Translations under genes and position numbers: made by a program
Assembly (NCBI RefSeq): GCF_003260195.1
Contig: NZ_QEIH01000007.1
Coordinates: 124,001-188,000, forward strand
DNA from: Lutibacter citreus
GTDB lineage: Bacteria > Bacteroidota > Bacteroidia > Flavobacteriales > Flavobacteriaceae
Length of the DNA: 64,000 nucleotides
Direction: 5' to 3'
Notes under the pieces: generated by a model
Told to the model about the DNA's origin: nothing
Database searches by the model: none
Seen by the model: the letters and a program-made list of their open reading frames with translations, nothing else
In this document: positions 1 to 10,265 of the stretch, in pieces
Numbering within the stretch: position 1 is the first letter of the stretch
Layout of the letters: every line of letters starts with the position of its first letter

Positions 1-1895
<1,895 letters not shown>

Positions 1896-1944
1896 TTAAT
1901 GTGGATTTTCCGTTATTAAAAATAACAACAAAACGAAGTGTATT

Positions 1945-2361
1945 TTACTGTCCTAATTTTATTCCTTCTTCAGAAATAGTAATCAGTTTTTGACGAAATA
2001 AACCTCCAATTGCGTTTTTAAAAGCCTTTTTGCTCATACCTAATTGATGTTTTATATCATTCGGATCACTTTTATCGTGTAAAGCAATTTCACCATCATT
2101 ATTTCTTAAAGCATTTAAAATAATAATTTCATTTTTTACAATGGTATGTTTAAAACCTAAAGCTTGTAAAGTAACGTCTAGCTTTTCATCTTCTCTAATT
2201 TTCTTTACAAAACCAACTAATTTTTCTCCTTCTGCTATTTTTTGGTAAAGCTCATTTTTATAAAGCATCCCTTCAAATTCTTCATTTACTAAAACTGTAA
2301 ATCCTATTGCTGAATTTCTTACAACTATTAAATCTACTTTATCTCCTACTTTTAAATCCAT
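1945..2361 (-). CDS. Short CvfB-like S1 RNA-binding protein
   Basis: A 138-residue protein. The first ~65 residues look like an S1/OB-fold RNA-binding domain (VGDKVDLIVVRNSAIGFTVLVNEEFEGMLY). The last ~60 residues resemble the winged-helix end of CvfB proteins (DPNDIKHQLGMSKKAFKNAIGGLFRQ). CvfB proteins normally carry several S1 domains and run near 280 residues, so this is about half length, with one S1 domain plus the winged helix. The coding sequence shows no frameshift and keeps a normal start 5 nt after menD, which suggests a short family form and not a fragment. A role in RNA binding is inferred from the fold; the target is unknown. Confidence 0.75.
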   Translation of the reverse strand: MDLKVGDKVDLIVVRNSAIGFTVLVNEEFEGMLYKNELYQKIAEGEKLVGFVKKIREDEKLDVTLQALGFKHTIVKNEIIILNALRNNDGEIALHDKSDPNDIKHQLGMSKKAFKNAIGGLFRQKLITISEEGIKLGQ

Positions 2362-2366
2362 TCTAT

Positions 2367-4031
2367 TTATTTTAAATTGTTGAAATATGCTTTTAATATT
2401 TTATCGTTTTCTTGTTGAGGCGTAAATACCTCCAATAATTTAGGTCTTTCTGAAGTTGAATAAAAATCATTTAACTCGTTTTTTAATTCTTCTTCATTTT
2501 GTACAGAAAAATACTCAAAATTATACATTTTACACAAATGTTGAGCAGTTAAATTATGTGGTGTTTCAAAATAATCTAACGCATTAGTTTTTTGAGGGCC
2601 AGGAAGAAACCTAAAAATACCACCTCCACTATTATTTACCAACACAATTCTAAATGTTTTTGGAATGTAATTATTCCAAAGAGCATTACTATCGTAAAAG
2701 AAACTAATATCACCAGTTAAAAATACCGTATTACTTTTTACAATTACAGAAGCTCCTATGGCTGTACTTGTACTTCCATCTATTCCACTGGTTCCTCTAT
2801 TGCAAAATATACGAAGCGATTTATTTATATTAAACAATTGAGTATATCTGATAACCGAACTATTTGCAATTTGCACTTGCGAATTATCTGGTATTGATTT
2901 TAAAACAACATCTATTGTTTTTAAATCTGAATAATCACAGTTTTTTAAAAACTCATGATGCTTTTTTAACCTTAGTTCTTTCTTTTGCAACCAAAAACTG
3001 CTAAAATTACTTTGCTTTGGCTTTGTTAAAAAGAAAAACTGACTAAAAAATAGTTCTGGCGATATCTTAAAATGTTTACTTAAACATTGGTAGGTATCAA
3101 ATGCTCTTTTGCCATCTACATGCCAATGATGTTTTGGTTTGTATTTTCTTAAATGTTGTTTTATTTTTTTTGAAACTATTAACCCTCCTAAACTTAATAA
3201 AATATCTGGTTGAAATTGGGTTAATAAATCATCTTCTAACGGGAAAATTAACTTATCAATACTATTAATAAATTTTGAATGAGAAACATTTCCTGTATTT
3301 TCAATTAATACTAAAACTGAAGGATCTTTTGTTAAATGCTCTAGTTGAATTTGCAACAATTCACTAGGAAAATGTTCACCAACCAGTACAATTTTCTTTT
3401 CTGAAGTATTCCAAATTTTAGCAAAACTATCTAAATAGTCAACATCTAAAGGTTCTTCTTCAAAGCTATTATCAACAGTTTCTAGAGTTAATATATCTTT
3501 AGTTGTTTCATATAACGGTTCATCAAAAGGAATATTAATATGCACAGGACCTTTTTTTAGAATTGCTATTTTAATTGTTTCAAAAAGCATTTCCTGTATA
3601 TTCCCATTAATATTTAAACGATCATCTAAACTAATAGACTCTAAAATGTGATTTTCAAAAACATTTTCTTGTCTTATTGTTTGTCCGTCACCAATATCTA
3701 TTAAATGTCTAGGTCTATCTGCCGATATTACCACCAATGGTATATTACTATAAAAGGCTTCTGCAATTGCGGGATAATAATTTAACAATGCAGAACCAGA
3801 AGTACACACAATTGCAACAGGTTTTTGAAGTTGTTGCGCCATTCCTAAGGCAAAAAAAGCTGAGCATCTTTCATCAACAACACTATAAGCTTTTATGCTA
3901 TTATGGTTTTTAAAACCAATTGTTAATGGAGCATTTCTTGAGCCTGGAGAAATTACAACATGTTCAATATTATTAGCTACACAAGAAGCTATTGTTAGTT
4001 GAGCAAGTTCATTTTTTGGAAACTGAGACAT
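2367..4031 (-). CDS. menD: MenD, SEPHCHC synthase (menaquinone biosynthesis)
   Basis: A thiamine-diphosphate enzyme that joins isochorismate and 2-oxoglutarate to make 2-succinyl-5-enolpyruvyl-6-hydroxy-3-cyclohexene-1-carboxylate, the first committed step to menaquinone. The 554-residue length is normal. Visible family signatures are SPGSRNAPLT near residue 28, the TPP-binding region CTSGSALLNYYPA with ADRPRHL, the RGTSGIDGSTSTAIG loop, and the GDISFFYDSNAL...NNSGGGIF metal/TPP motif near the C-terminus. It lies downstream of an isochorismate synthase gene on the same strand, but 241 nt and a TAACTTTG promoter element separate them, so it may have its own transcript with the CvfB-like gene and ligA. 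Confidence 0.96.
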   Translation of the reverse strand: MSQFPKNELAQLTIASCVANNIEHVVISPGSRNAPLTIGFKNHNSIKAYSVVDERCSAFFALGMAQQLQKPVAIVCTSGSALLNYYPAIAEAFYSNIPLVVISADRPRHLIDIGDGQTIRQENVFENHILESISLDDRLNINGNIQEMLFETIKIAILKKGPVHINIPFDEPLYETTKDILTLETVDNSFEEEPLDVDYLDSFAKIWNTSEKKIVLVGEHFPSELLQIQLEHLTKDPSVLVLIENTGNVSHSKFINSIDKLIFPLEDDLLTQFQPDILLSLGGLIVSKKIKQHLRKYKPKHHWHVDGKRAFDTYQCLSKHFKISPELFFSQFFFLTKPKQSNFSSFWLQKKELRLKKHHEFLKNCDYSDLKTIDVVLKSIPDNSQVQIANSSVIRYTQLFNINKSLRIFCNRGTSGIDGSTSTAIGASVIVKSNTVFLTGDISFFYDSNALWNNYIPKTFRIVLVNNSGGGIFRFLPGPQKTNALDYFETPHNLTAQHLCKMYNFEYFSVQNEEELKNELNDFYSTSERPKLLEVFTPQQENDKILKAYFNNLK

Positions 4032-4058
4032 TACTTAAATATTCATTTTTAATGACTG

Positions 4059-4066
4059 CAAAGTTA
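4059..4066 (-). promoter_or_regulatory. Candidate -7 element of the menD promoter
   Basis: TAACTTTG on the minus strand matches the Bacteroidota -7 consensus TAnnTTTG, 27 nt before the menD start codon. I see no TTG at the expected -33 distance, so support comes from the -7 element and its position only. Confidence 0.42.
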
Positions 4067-4093
4067 CATAAACTTATCCTTGTTTTTTAATGG

Positions 4094-4138
4094 TTTTTAA
4101 TTAGTTATTTTAACCAAATAAAACCAACTAATTAAAAA
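4094..4138. repeat. AT-rich inverted repeat between menF and menD
   Basis: A 13-bp perfect inverted repeat (TTTTTAATTAGTT / AACTAATTAAAAA, spacer 19 nt) sits in the 241-nt gap downstream of the isochorismate synthase gene. It could form a hairpin at the end of the thioesterase-hydrolase-menF transcript. The run after the stem on the minus strand is not U-rich, so a terminator role is only possible. The rest of the gap shows nothing else except the menD promoter element. Confidence 0.4.
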
Positions 4139-4272
4139 ACGTAATTGTAGTAAAAGTTAACTAAAAAACTGCTTTTTAGAACCTGTTATGCGATTAGATC
4201 TTTAGAAATTATTCCAACTACCATTCTAAAACAAATAAATATTCTTACCATTAAGTATAAGCTTATAATTTG

Positions 4273-5337
4273 TTATAAAACTTTTTTCATAACCTCAGCT
4301 TTATCCACCGTTTCATTCCATTCATTTTGTGCAATACTACTTTTGGTAATACCACCACCAATATAAATTGAAATTTGAGATTTTTCAACCTCCATACAAC
4401 GTAAATTCACATAAAAATTAGTAGAATTATTTATATTTAATTCGCCTAAAAAACCTGTATAATAACTTCTATTATACCCTTCGTTAGCTACAATAAAATC
4501 TTTAGCTAATTGCTTTGGCAATCCACAAACCGCTGGTGTAGGATGTAATTTTAATACTAACTTTTCAATTAAATTATTTGATGTTACGGGCGCTAAAATA
4601 TCAGTTCTTAAATGCAATAAACTTCCAGCTTGTACAGTATAAGGACCTTGAACTTTTATTTCTTTAAAAACATTTTTTATAGAATCAATAATAAAATTAG
4701 TCACAAATTGTTGTTCTTCTTTTTCTTTGGATTTCCAAACTACATTTGTAGTGTTTTTGTAAACTTGAGTACCTGCTAAAGAAATAGTTTTAAACTCGTT
4801 ATTTTCAATATTTAAAAACCGCTCAGGTGAGGCTCCCATCCATAAACCAACTAATGGATGAAACCAACAATAGGCAAAGGCATTTTTATAATTGTTAAGT
4901 ATTTTTTTATAGGTTTTAAGAACATCAAAACTTTGTTTCTCTATTGTTTCTTTTCTTGAAACTACTACTTTTTCAGCTTCAGTAGTTTGTAAAAAACTAA
5001 TTGTAGTATTCACTAAATCTATATATTCACTTTCATTTTTTGAGGATGAAATAACATTAAATAAATTTTCACCTTCTTTTGTTTGATTTAATTCAGAATT
5101 TGAAACTTTTATATCACACTTTTCTAAAGGAAAAATTACGTTTACTTCTTTATTAGTAAATGGGGCAAAAACAAACCCTTTTTGATCATAATCTTTAAGC
5201 TGAAATAATTCTTTAGACTGCTGAATGTATAATGTTAATTTCGTTTCATTTGGTTTTCTAAAAGCTACAAAAGGAACTTTTGCAGTTAAAGATTGTTCAA
5301 TTTCGCTAAAAAAATTTTCTAACTGTAAATGCAACAT
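4273..5337 (-). CDS. menF: Isochorismate synthase (MenF/EntC family)
   Basis: Converts chorismate to isochorismate, feeding MenD. At 354 residues it is a compact family member. The C-terminal chorismate-binding half shows the diagnostic blocks ISLAGTQ, WKSKEKEEQQFV, HPTPAVCGLPK, NRSYYTGFLG, and the final IGGGI...EWNETVDKAEVM. The last gene of a compact minus-strand run, with 2 nt to the hydrolase upstream, which suggests one transcript with the thioesterase and hydrolase. The menaquinone role (instead of a siderophore role) is inferred from the adjacent menD and from the absence of any siderophore gene. Confidence 0.93.
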   Translation of the reverse strand: MLHLQLENFFSEIEQSLTAKVPFVAFRKPNETKLTLYIQQSKELFQLKDYDQKGFVFAPFTNKEVNVIFPLEKCDIKVSNSELNQTKEGENLFNVISSSKNESEYIDLVNTTISFLQTTEAEKVVVSRKETIEKQSFDVLKTYKKILNNYKNAFAYCWFHPLVGLWMGASPERFLNIENNEFKTISLAGTQVYKNTTNVVWKSKEKEEQQFVTNFIIDSIKNVFKEIKVQGPYTVQAGSLLHLRTDILAPVTSNNLIEKLVLKLHPTPAVCGLPKQLAKDFIVANEGYNRSYYTGFLGELNINNSTNFYVNLRCMEVEKSQISIYIGGGITKSSIAQNEWNETVDKAEVMKKVL

Positions 5338-5339
5338 TT

Positions 5340-6200
5340 CTAATTTAATTGTTGTTTTAAAACTTGTTTAATATCTTCAAAATTACTCCAAATCAATTCA
5401 TGACCAACATTTTCAAGTGTTATTAATTTAAACTGTTTTGAAGGGAATTCTCCTTTTAAAATAGTGGAATTTTCATACGGCACTATCCAATCTCCATTTC
5501 CTTGCACGCAAATAATAGGTGTCTGATTTTCGTTCCATTTATCATCATAATTTAATAAATCTTTTTTATGAGATAATTTTTCTTTTGAAGCTGCTTGCCA
5601 GGCTTTTGGTAAAATCCATCTTGTTGCTTTCCATTTATAAAAATTAATTGCCCAAGGCATTGGTTCAACCCTTGCAATAACTGCAGGAGCTAATAACACT
5701 ATTTTTTTATATTGTTTTTTTGAAGCAAGCGCTATTGGACCGCCATAAGAATAACCTACTAAAATAGGATTTAAAACGCCCAATTGTAAAATTAAATCTT
5801 CTAATAAAGCAGTTTCAAATTTTATAGATTCTTGTACTTCACCTGTTTGATCTACACCATAACCTACTCTATCATATGAAATTAAGTTTGCCTTTGATTT
5901 TAACTCAACATCAAACATGTATTTTTTAAAATCTAAAGAAGAACCTATTGATCCGTGAACAAAAATGATTGTTGGTTTTAATGAATCAATTTTTTTTTGA
6001 GTTTGTAAAACACGAAATTTAAAATTTTTAAATTTTAATCTATTAATATAAACTTCCGTATTGTTTTCCGAAAATTCTTTTTTAATTGATGTATCACTTT
6101 TTGGAGTTGAAAAGCGATATAGCACTATAAAAAAGCCTACTAATAATACTAAAATCAGAATTCCAATTATTTTAAATATCTTTTTTACAACGCTATTCAT
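5340..6200 (-). CDS. Membrane-anchored alpha/beta hydrolase in the menaquinone cluster
   Basis: 286 residues with an N-terminal hydrophobic segment (about residues 8-28, IFKIIGILILVLLVGFFIVL), then an alpha/beta hydrolase domain. HGSIGSS is the oxyanion-hole region, GYSYGG (~residue 153) carries the nucleophile serine, and GNGDWIVP and NVGHELIW supply the acid and histidine motifs. The gene sits 3 nt after the thioesterase and 2 nt before isochorismate synthase. MenH is also an alpha/beta hydrolase, so the position suggests a MenH-type role, but MenH is normally cytosolic and the membrane anchor argues against simple equivalence. Substrate unknown. Confidence 0.8.
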   Translation of the reverse strand: MNSVVKKIFKIIGILILVLLVGFFIVLYRFSTPKSDTSIKKEFSENNTEVYINRLKFKNFKFRVLQTQKKIDSLKPTIIFVHGSIGSSLDFKKYMFDVELKSKANLISYDRVGYGVDQTGEVQESIKFETALLEDLILQLGVLNPILVGYSYGGPIALASKKQYKKIVLLAPAVIARVEPMPWAINFYKWKATRWILPKAWQAASKEKLSHKKDLLNYDDKWNENQTPIICVQGNGDWIVPYENSTILKGEFPSKQFKLITLENVGHELIWSNFEDIKQVLKQQLN

Positions 6201-6203
6201 ATA

Positions 6204-6623
6204 TTATCTATTCGCTAAAATATAATTAGTTATTTTACAAATAGATATAACTCTATCTCTATCATCGGTTACTATTATTTCAACTAAATGAATGGTTTTC
6301 CCTTTATGAATTATTTTTGCTGTTGCCGTAACCACTCCTTTTCTAACACTTCTTAAATGATTGGCCGAAAACTCAATTCCTCTCGCACTATATTTACTTA
6401 AATCTATTGCTAGCATTGAAGTTGGACTTCCAACACTTTCAGCTAAAGCCATTGTTGCCCCTCCATTTAAAATACCTTCTGGCTGATGCACTCTAGAATC
6501 TACAGGCATTGTGGCTACTAGATAATCCTCTCCACAATCTGTATATTTTATGTTTAAAGTTTCGTTTAATGTGTTTTCACACATTTTGTTCAATTTATTT
6601 AAAATTGCCTCTTTTGAATCCAT
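6204..6623 (-). CDS. Hotdog-fold thioesterase, probable DHNA-CoA thioesterase
   Basis: 139 residues of the PaaI/YdiI hotdog thioesterase family. HQPEGILNGGATMALAESVGS (split here as HQPEGILNGG and LAESVGS) holds the family's HGG-type loop and catalytic acidic residue. YdiI-type members hydrolyse 1,4-dihydroxy-2-naphthoyl-CoA in menaquinone synthesis. Being the first gene of a tight run ending in isochorismate synthase, close to menD, supports that role here. The start ATG at 6623 is 75 nt from the divergent gene at 6699, so the two share a promoter region. The family is clear; the exact substrate is inferred from context. Confidence 0.82.
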   Translation of the reverse strand: MDSKEAILNKLNKMCENTLNETLNIKYTDCGEDYLVATMPVDSRVHQPEGILNGGATMALAESVGSPTSMLAIDLSKYSARGIEFSANHLRSVRKGVVTATAKIIHKGKTIHLVEIIVTDDRDRVISICKITNYILANR

Positions 6624-6668
6624 AATTAAAAGTTAGTTGGTAAAAATAAGAATTAAAACTATAAATAC

Positions 6669-6676
6669 TACCTTTG
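6669..6676 (+). promoter_or_regulatory. Candidate -7 element for the pRiA4b-like gene
   Basis: TACCTTTG fits TAnnTTTG and lies 22 nt before the ATG at 6699. No TTG occurs at a suitable -33 distance. Confidence 0.42.
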
Positions 6677-6698
6677 CATTTTAAAACTAAAAAGTAAA

Positions 6699-7202
6699 AT
6701 GGCCTACAAAGTAAGAGCAATATTAGATGTTGAACAGGATGTATTTAGGGATATTATTGTAAATGAGGCTATTAATTTAGAAGAATTACATTTTACAATT
6801 GCCAAATCATTTGGATTTAAGGGGCAAGAAATGGCTTCATTTTATTTAACCGATGAAGATTGGGAGCAAGGTGAAGAAATTCCTTTATTTGACATGTCTG
6901 AAGATGCTAATTCCTTTTCAATGTCTACTTGTATTACCTCTACAGTGCTTAGAAAAGTTGGAGACAAATTAATTTATGTTTATGATTTCTTTTCAATGTG
7001 GACCTTTTTTATTGAACTTTCAGAAATAATTGAAAATCCAGAAAAAGAACTTCCTTTTATTGCAATTTCAATTGGAAATGTTCCTGATGAAGCTCCTGAA
7101 AAAGAGTTTATTGGAGAAAATACAGACGAAGATAATTTTGACGCCTTTGATGATGAAAGTAATTTTGAAAACTTAGACGATCTTGATTTAGATAATTATT
7201 AG
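6699..7202 (+). CDS. pRiA4b ORF-3-like (IS1096 TnpR-like passenger) family protein
   Basis: 167 residues. The N-terminal ~110 residues resemble the plasmid pRiA4b ORF-3 / IS1096 passenger family (IVNEAINLEELHFTIAKSFGF ... DKLIYVYDFFSMWTFFIEL). The tail after residue 130 is very acidic (DEDNFDAFDDESNFENLDDLDLDNY) and probably disordered. Despite the family name there is no transposase, inverted repeat or other IS part nearby, and the gene looks like a stable chromosomal gene with its own promoter. Molecular function unknown. Confidence 0.75.
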   Translation: MAYKVRAILDVEQDVFRDIIVNEAINLEELHFTIAKSFGFKGQEMASFYLTDEDWEQGEEIPLFDMSEDANSFSMSTCITSTVLRKVGDKLIYVYDFFSMWTFFIELSEIIENPEKELPFIAISIGNVPDEAPEKEFIGENTDEDNFDAFDDESNFENLDDLDLDNY

Positions 7203-7280
7203 TTTAGAACTTGTGAAAACAAGCTAAAACACAAATACTTTTAGTAACTTTTTTTATCCTTAACAAAAAACTAAGAACGT

Positions 7281-8345
7281 TTACCTAATAATATAAGTAT
7301 TCACATTTTCATAGTTTCTTGTAACAAAATCAAAAGCAACTTTTAAAATATCACCCATAGTTTTACATGATTTAAACTTTTTATCTTTTGTATACTTCTG
7401 TAAATCTTGTTTAAGTTGCTTAATTTTTTCTGGAGTTGAAATCTCATCTTTCTCCATACAATCTAATAAATCATTAACTCTTTCATTTGCACCTTTAAGT
7501 CTACGAGCAATTGCTGAACGCTCTTCTTTTTTATACTGCTCAACAGATTCATTTCTTAAATTATCCGAAACCATTTTTACAAACGGAAAATTTTCTTTAA
7601 AATATTGAGGAAAATAAACTCTTAAATTTCCTTCAAAACTCTGCTGGTCAAAATCCATAGCTCTTATTCTATATTCAACCTGATCAAAATCATAAGAAGC
7701 TACAATTACATAATTATAAGCACGCATATCTCCCAATAAACGAATCATACAACGTTCATTAAATTTCACAAACTCTTTGGAAAGTCTTTTTAATCCACTT
7801 TCAGATACAGTACCTAAATTTTCTGCTATAAACTGATCTCCTGGAATTCCTAATACATGTTCTTCAATAAGCGTATCCTTATACACTAAAAAATTAATGT
7901 TATTAGGAGATAAAATATGTTCTAACTCTAAACCATAAACCCTAGAAGCATCAGCTTTTTTAATATACAAATAAGTATGATTATCATTCAATACATTTCT
8001 AACTTTAATTCTAAAAGGTTTAGAATTACCAAACGTACAATAATCAATAGCATCAACAGTTAAAAAGGAAATTGAATCTTCACTACCATCACCATGAAGA
8101 ATTAAGTACATACGTTTTAAACTTAAATCAATTTCATCACGTTCGTGTTCTGCATAATATACTCTAATCCATAAAGTATCATCACCATTTTTATCATACA
8201 CATTAATTGCACCTGCAAAACGTAATAAATCATCATAAAAAACCGGAATTTTAATATTTCTATTATACTCCGTTAAATAATCATATAACTTCTGATTAAT
8301 AGGGAATGCTGGTTTTTTTTGTGAAATTAATTTCTGTTCTTCCAT
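7281..8345 (-). CDS. Conserved unknown with an APH/HipA-like kinase motif
   Basis: 354 residues from the ATG at 8345. A longer reading from a TTG at 8390 is rejected because a full promoter (8366-8397) lies between the two. I do not recognise a named family. Residues 203-233 read LLGDMRAYN...AMDFDQ, in which D206, N211 and D231-F-D233 match the spacing of the catalytic loop and metal-binding motif of aminoglycoside-phosphotransferase and related kinases (HxDxxxxN ... DFD). Lysines and acidic residues lie upstream (YIKKADASRVYGLELEHIL; VYKDTLIEEHVLG), as expected of a small kinase lobe. The C-terminus is helical and charged. Kinase activity is inference only; a fold comparison would decide. 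Confidence 0.7.
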   Translation of the reverse strand: MEEQKLISQKKPAFPINQKLYDYLTEYNRNIKIPVFYDDLLRFAGAINVYDKNGDDTLWIRVYYAEHERDEIDLSLKRMYLILHGDGSEDSISFLTVDAIDYCTFGNSKPFRIKVRNVLNDNHTYLYIKKADASRVYGLELEHILSPNNINFLVYKDTLIEEHVLGIPGDQFIAENLGTVSESGLKRLSKEFVKFNERCMIRLLGDMRAYNYVIVASYDFDQVEYRIRAMDFDQQSFEGNLRVYFPQYFKENFPFVKMVSDNLRNESVEQYKKEERSAIARRLKGANERVNDLLDCMEKDEISTPEKIKQLKQDLQKYTKDKKFKSCKTMGDILKVAFDFVTRNYENVNTYIIR

Positions 8346-8365
8346 TATAATTACTTCTGTTTTGC

Positions 8366-8397
8366 CAAAAATAGTATATTGCTGTAACAAATTTCAA
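8366..8397 (-). promoter_or_regulatory. Promoter of the kinase-like unknown gene
   Basis: On the minus strand, TTG (8397-8395), 21 nt, then TATTTTTG (8373-8366) match the Bacteroidota -33/-7 consensus. It ends 20 nt before the ATG at 8345 and so fixes that start over the upstream TTG at 8390. Confidence 0.72.
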
Positions 8398-8433
8398 TAA
8401 TTGTCGTCTTAATTTTAACTAAACAAACTTATA

Positions 8434-9336
8434 TTGGAAACTATACTCTCATTAAAAAATCTCGACAAACGATTTGGTACTATCCACGCTGTAAACAATT
8501 TATCCTTTGATATTCAAAAAGGAAATGTTTATGGTATTCTTGGTCCAAACGGAAGCGGAAAATCAACAACTTTAGGAATTATTTTAAATGTGGTGAACAA
8601 ATCATCCGGTAATTTTAGTTGGTTTAATGGCAAATTATCAACTCACGAAGCATTAAAAAAAGTGGGTGCTATTATTGAGAGGCCAAATTTTTATCCATAT
8701 ATGACAGCTGTTCAAAACCTTGAATTAGTTTGTAAAATAAAAGGAATTAAAAGTTCTAAAATTGAAGAAAAATTAAAGACAGTTAATTTATTTAAACGAA
8801 GAGATAGTAAGTTTAGAACCTATTCTTTAGGAATGAAACAGCGATTAGCTATAGCTTCTGCCCTTTTAAATGATCCTGAAATTTTAATACTTGATGAACC
8901 AACCAATGGTTTAGATCCTCAAGGAATTCACGAAATCCGACAAATAATTAAAGATATTGCTGCTAACGGAACTACAATTTTGTTGGCATCACATTTATTG
9001 GATGAAGTAGAAAAAGTTTGTACCCATGTTGTTGTAATTAGAGAAGGTGTAAAATTATATTCAGGAAGCGTGGATGAAATGACAGCTTCACACGGTTTAT
9101 TTGAATTAAAAGTTGAATCTAATCAAGATAAATTAATTAGTCTACTATCAAAATTTGAAGGAATTTTATCTACAAAAATTGAAAACGAAACTGTTATTGC
9201 CACACTAAACAAACCAGTTTCTGCAGTAGAGATAAATAACTACTTATTTAAAAATGGCGTTGTTTTATCACATTTAGTAAAACGCAAACCAAGTTTAGAA
9301 CAACAATTTTTAACACTAACTAACAAAATATCATAA
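8434..9336 (+). CDS. ABC transporter ATP-binding protein (ABC-2 type)
   Basis: 300-residue ATPase of an ABC-2 export system. Walker A is GPNGSGKST (~residues 39-47), the signature is YSLGMKQR, and Walker B is ILILDEPTNGLDP; the H-loop is LLASHLLDEV. The C-terminal ~80 residues form an extra domain typical of the NatA/CcmA-like subgroup. Start is a TTG at 8434, which gives an N-terminus (ETILSLKNLDKRFG) of normal length. The stop overlaps the permease ATG by one base (TAATG), so the two subunits are translationally coupled. Substrate unknown. Confidence 0.9.
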   Translation: METILSLKNLDKRFGTIHAVNNLSFDIQKGNVYGILGPNGSGKSTTLGIILNVVNKSSGNFSWFNGKLSTHEALKKVGAIIERPNFYPYMTAVQNLELVCKIKGIKSSKIEEKLKTVNLFKRRDSKFRTYSLGMKQRLAIASALLNDPEILILDEPTNGLDPQGIHEIRQIIKDIAANGTTILLASHLLDEVEKVCTHVVVIREGVKLYSGSVDEMTASHGLFELKVESNQDKLISLLSKFEGILSTKIENETVIATLNKPVSAVEINNYLFKNGVVLSHLVKRKPSLEQQFLTLTNKIS

Positions 9337-10181
9337 TGTTACGACTTCTTAACATCGAAATACATAAATTAAAATACAATAGAGCAAGTAAAATTTTAAT
9401 TTTAATATACTTTCTACTATTAACCTCAATAGCCTTAATTGCCGCCATTAAATTTGATGTTGGCCCCGTTAAATTTCACCTAGCTGAACAAGGAATTTTT
9501 AATTTTCCATATATATGGCACTTTAATACCTTTATAGCATCAATTTTTAAGTTTTTCTTATTATTAGTTATTGTTTCAATGATGGCTAATGAATACAGTA
9601 ACAAAACTTTAAAACAAAATTTAATTGATGGACTTAGCAAAAAAGAATTTATATTATCTAAGTTTTATACGGTAATTGCATTTGCACTTGTTTCAACTAT
9701 TTTTGTTTTTTTAGTATCTATAATTTTAGGTTATAGCTATTCTGACTTTACCGAATTTTCAATTGTAACTACAGATTTAGAGTATTTATTTGCCTTCTTC
9801 ATCAAACTAACCGCATTCTTTTCTTTTGGGTTATTTATGGGCATTTTGGTAAAACGATCAGCTTTTGCAGTTGGAGGTATATTAATTTGGTTTTTTGGTG
9901 AAAGTATGCTAAAAGGTTATTTATTTTGGCAATTTAAAGATTTAGAAAACACTAGTGAGCGTGTAAATAGTATTATGCAATTCCTTCCTTTAGAATCTAT
10001 TTCAAATTTAATAAAAGAACCTTTTACTCGTTTAAGTGCCGTAAAGACAGTTGCTAAACAGGTAGGTGAAAATTTATCTAAAGATTTTTCCGTTCAACCT
10101 TTAGATTTGTTAATAGTTATGGGGTGGACAGCATTATTTATTTATTTCTCATATGCTTTACTAAAAAAACGAGACCTTTAA
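9336..10181 (+). CDS. ABC-2 type transporter permease
   Basis: 281 residues with about six hydrophobic segments (first near residues 20-38, then around 65-85, 112-135, 150-172, 175-195 and a last one near 258-275). No enzyme motif. It overlaps the stop codon of the ATPase gene and forms the membrane partner. The sequence includes a loop NEYSNKTLKQNLIDGLSK typical of ABC-2 permeases with a cytosolic amphipathic segment. The exported compound cannot be deduced; the next gene downstream, a secreted giant, has its own promoter element. Confidence 0.85.
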   Translation: MLRLLNIEIHKLKYNRASKILILIYFLLLTSIALIAAIKFDVGPVKFHLAEQGIFNFPYIWHFNTFIASIFKFFLLLVIVSMMANEYSNKTLKQNLIDGLSKKEFILSKFYTVIAFALVSTIFVFLVSIILGYSYSDFTEFSIVTTDLEYLFAFFIKLTAFFSFGLFMGILVKRSAFAVGGILIWFFGESMLKGYLFWQFKDLENTSERVNSIMQFLPLESISNLIKEPFTRLSAVKTVAKQVGENLSKDFSVQPLDLLIVMGWTALFIYFSYALLKKRDL

Positions 10182-10236
10182 CCATATGTTTCTATTTTTA
10201 GTATATTATTTATCCTAAATATTAAACTTTTACATG

Positions 10237-10255
10237 TAAATTTGGTTTAACCAAA
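10237..10255 (+). promoter_or_regulatory. Candidate promoter -7 element with overlapping palindrome
   Basis: TAAATTTG (10237-10244) matches TAnnTTTG 22 nt upstream of the giant gene's GTG. It overlaps a perfect palindrome TTTGGTT-t-AACCAAA (10241-10255), which lies where the transcript would begin and could be an operator. No TTG is found at the -33 distance. Confidence 0.42.
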
Positions 10256-10265
10256 AAGACCATCT

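Noticed and set aside
6699-7202. An IS or mobile element suggested by the pRiA4b/IS1096-passenger family name.
   Set aside because: No transposase, terminal repeats or target duplication nearby; the gene has its own promoter element and sits between conserved genes.
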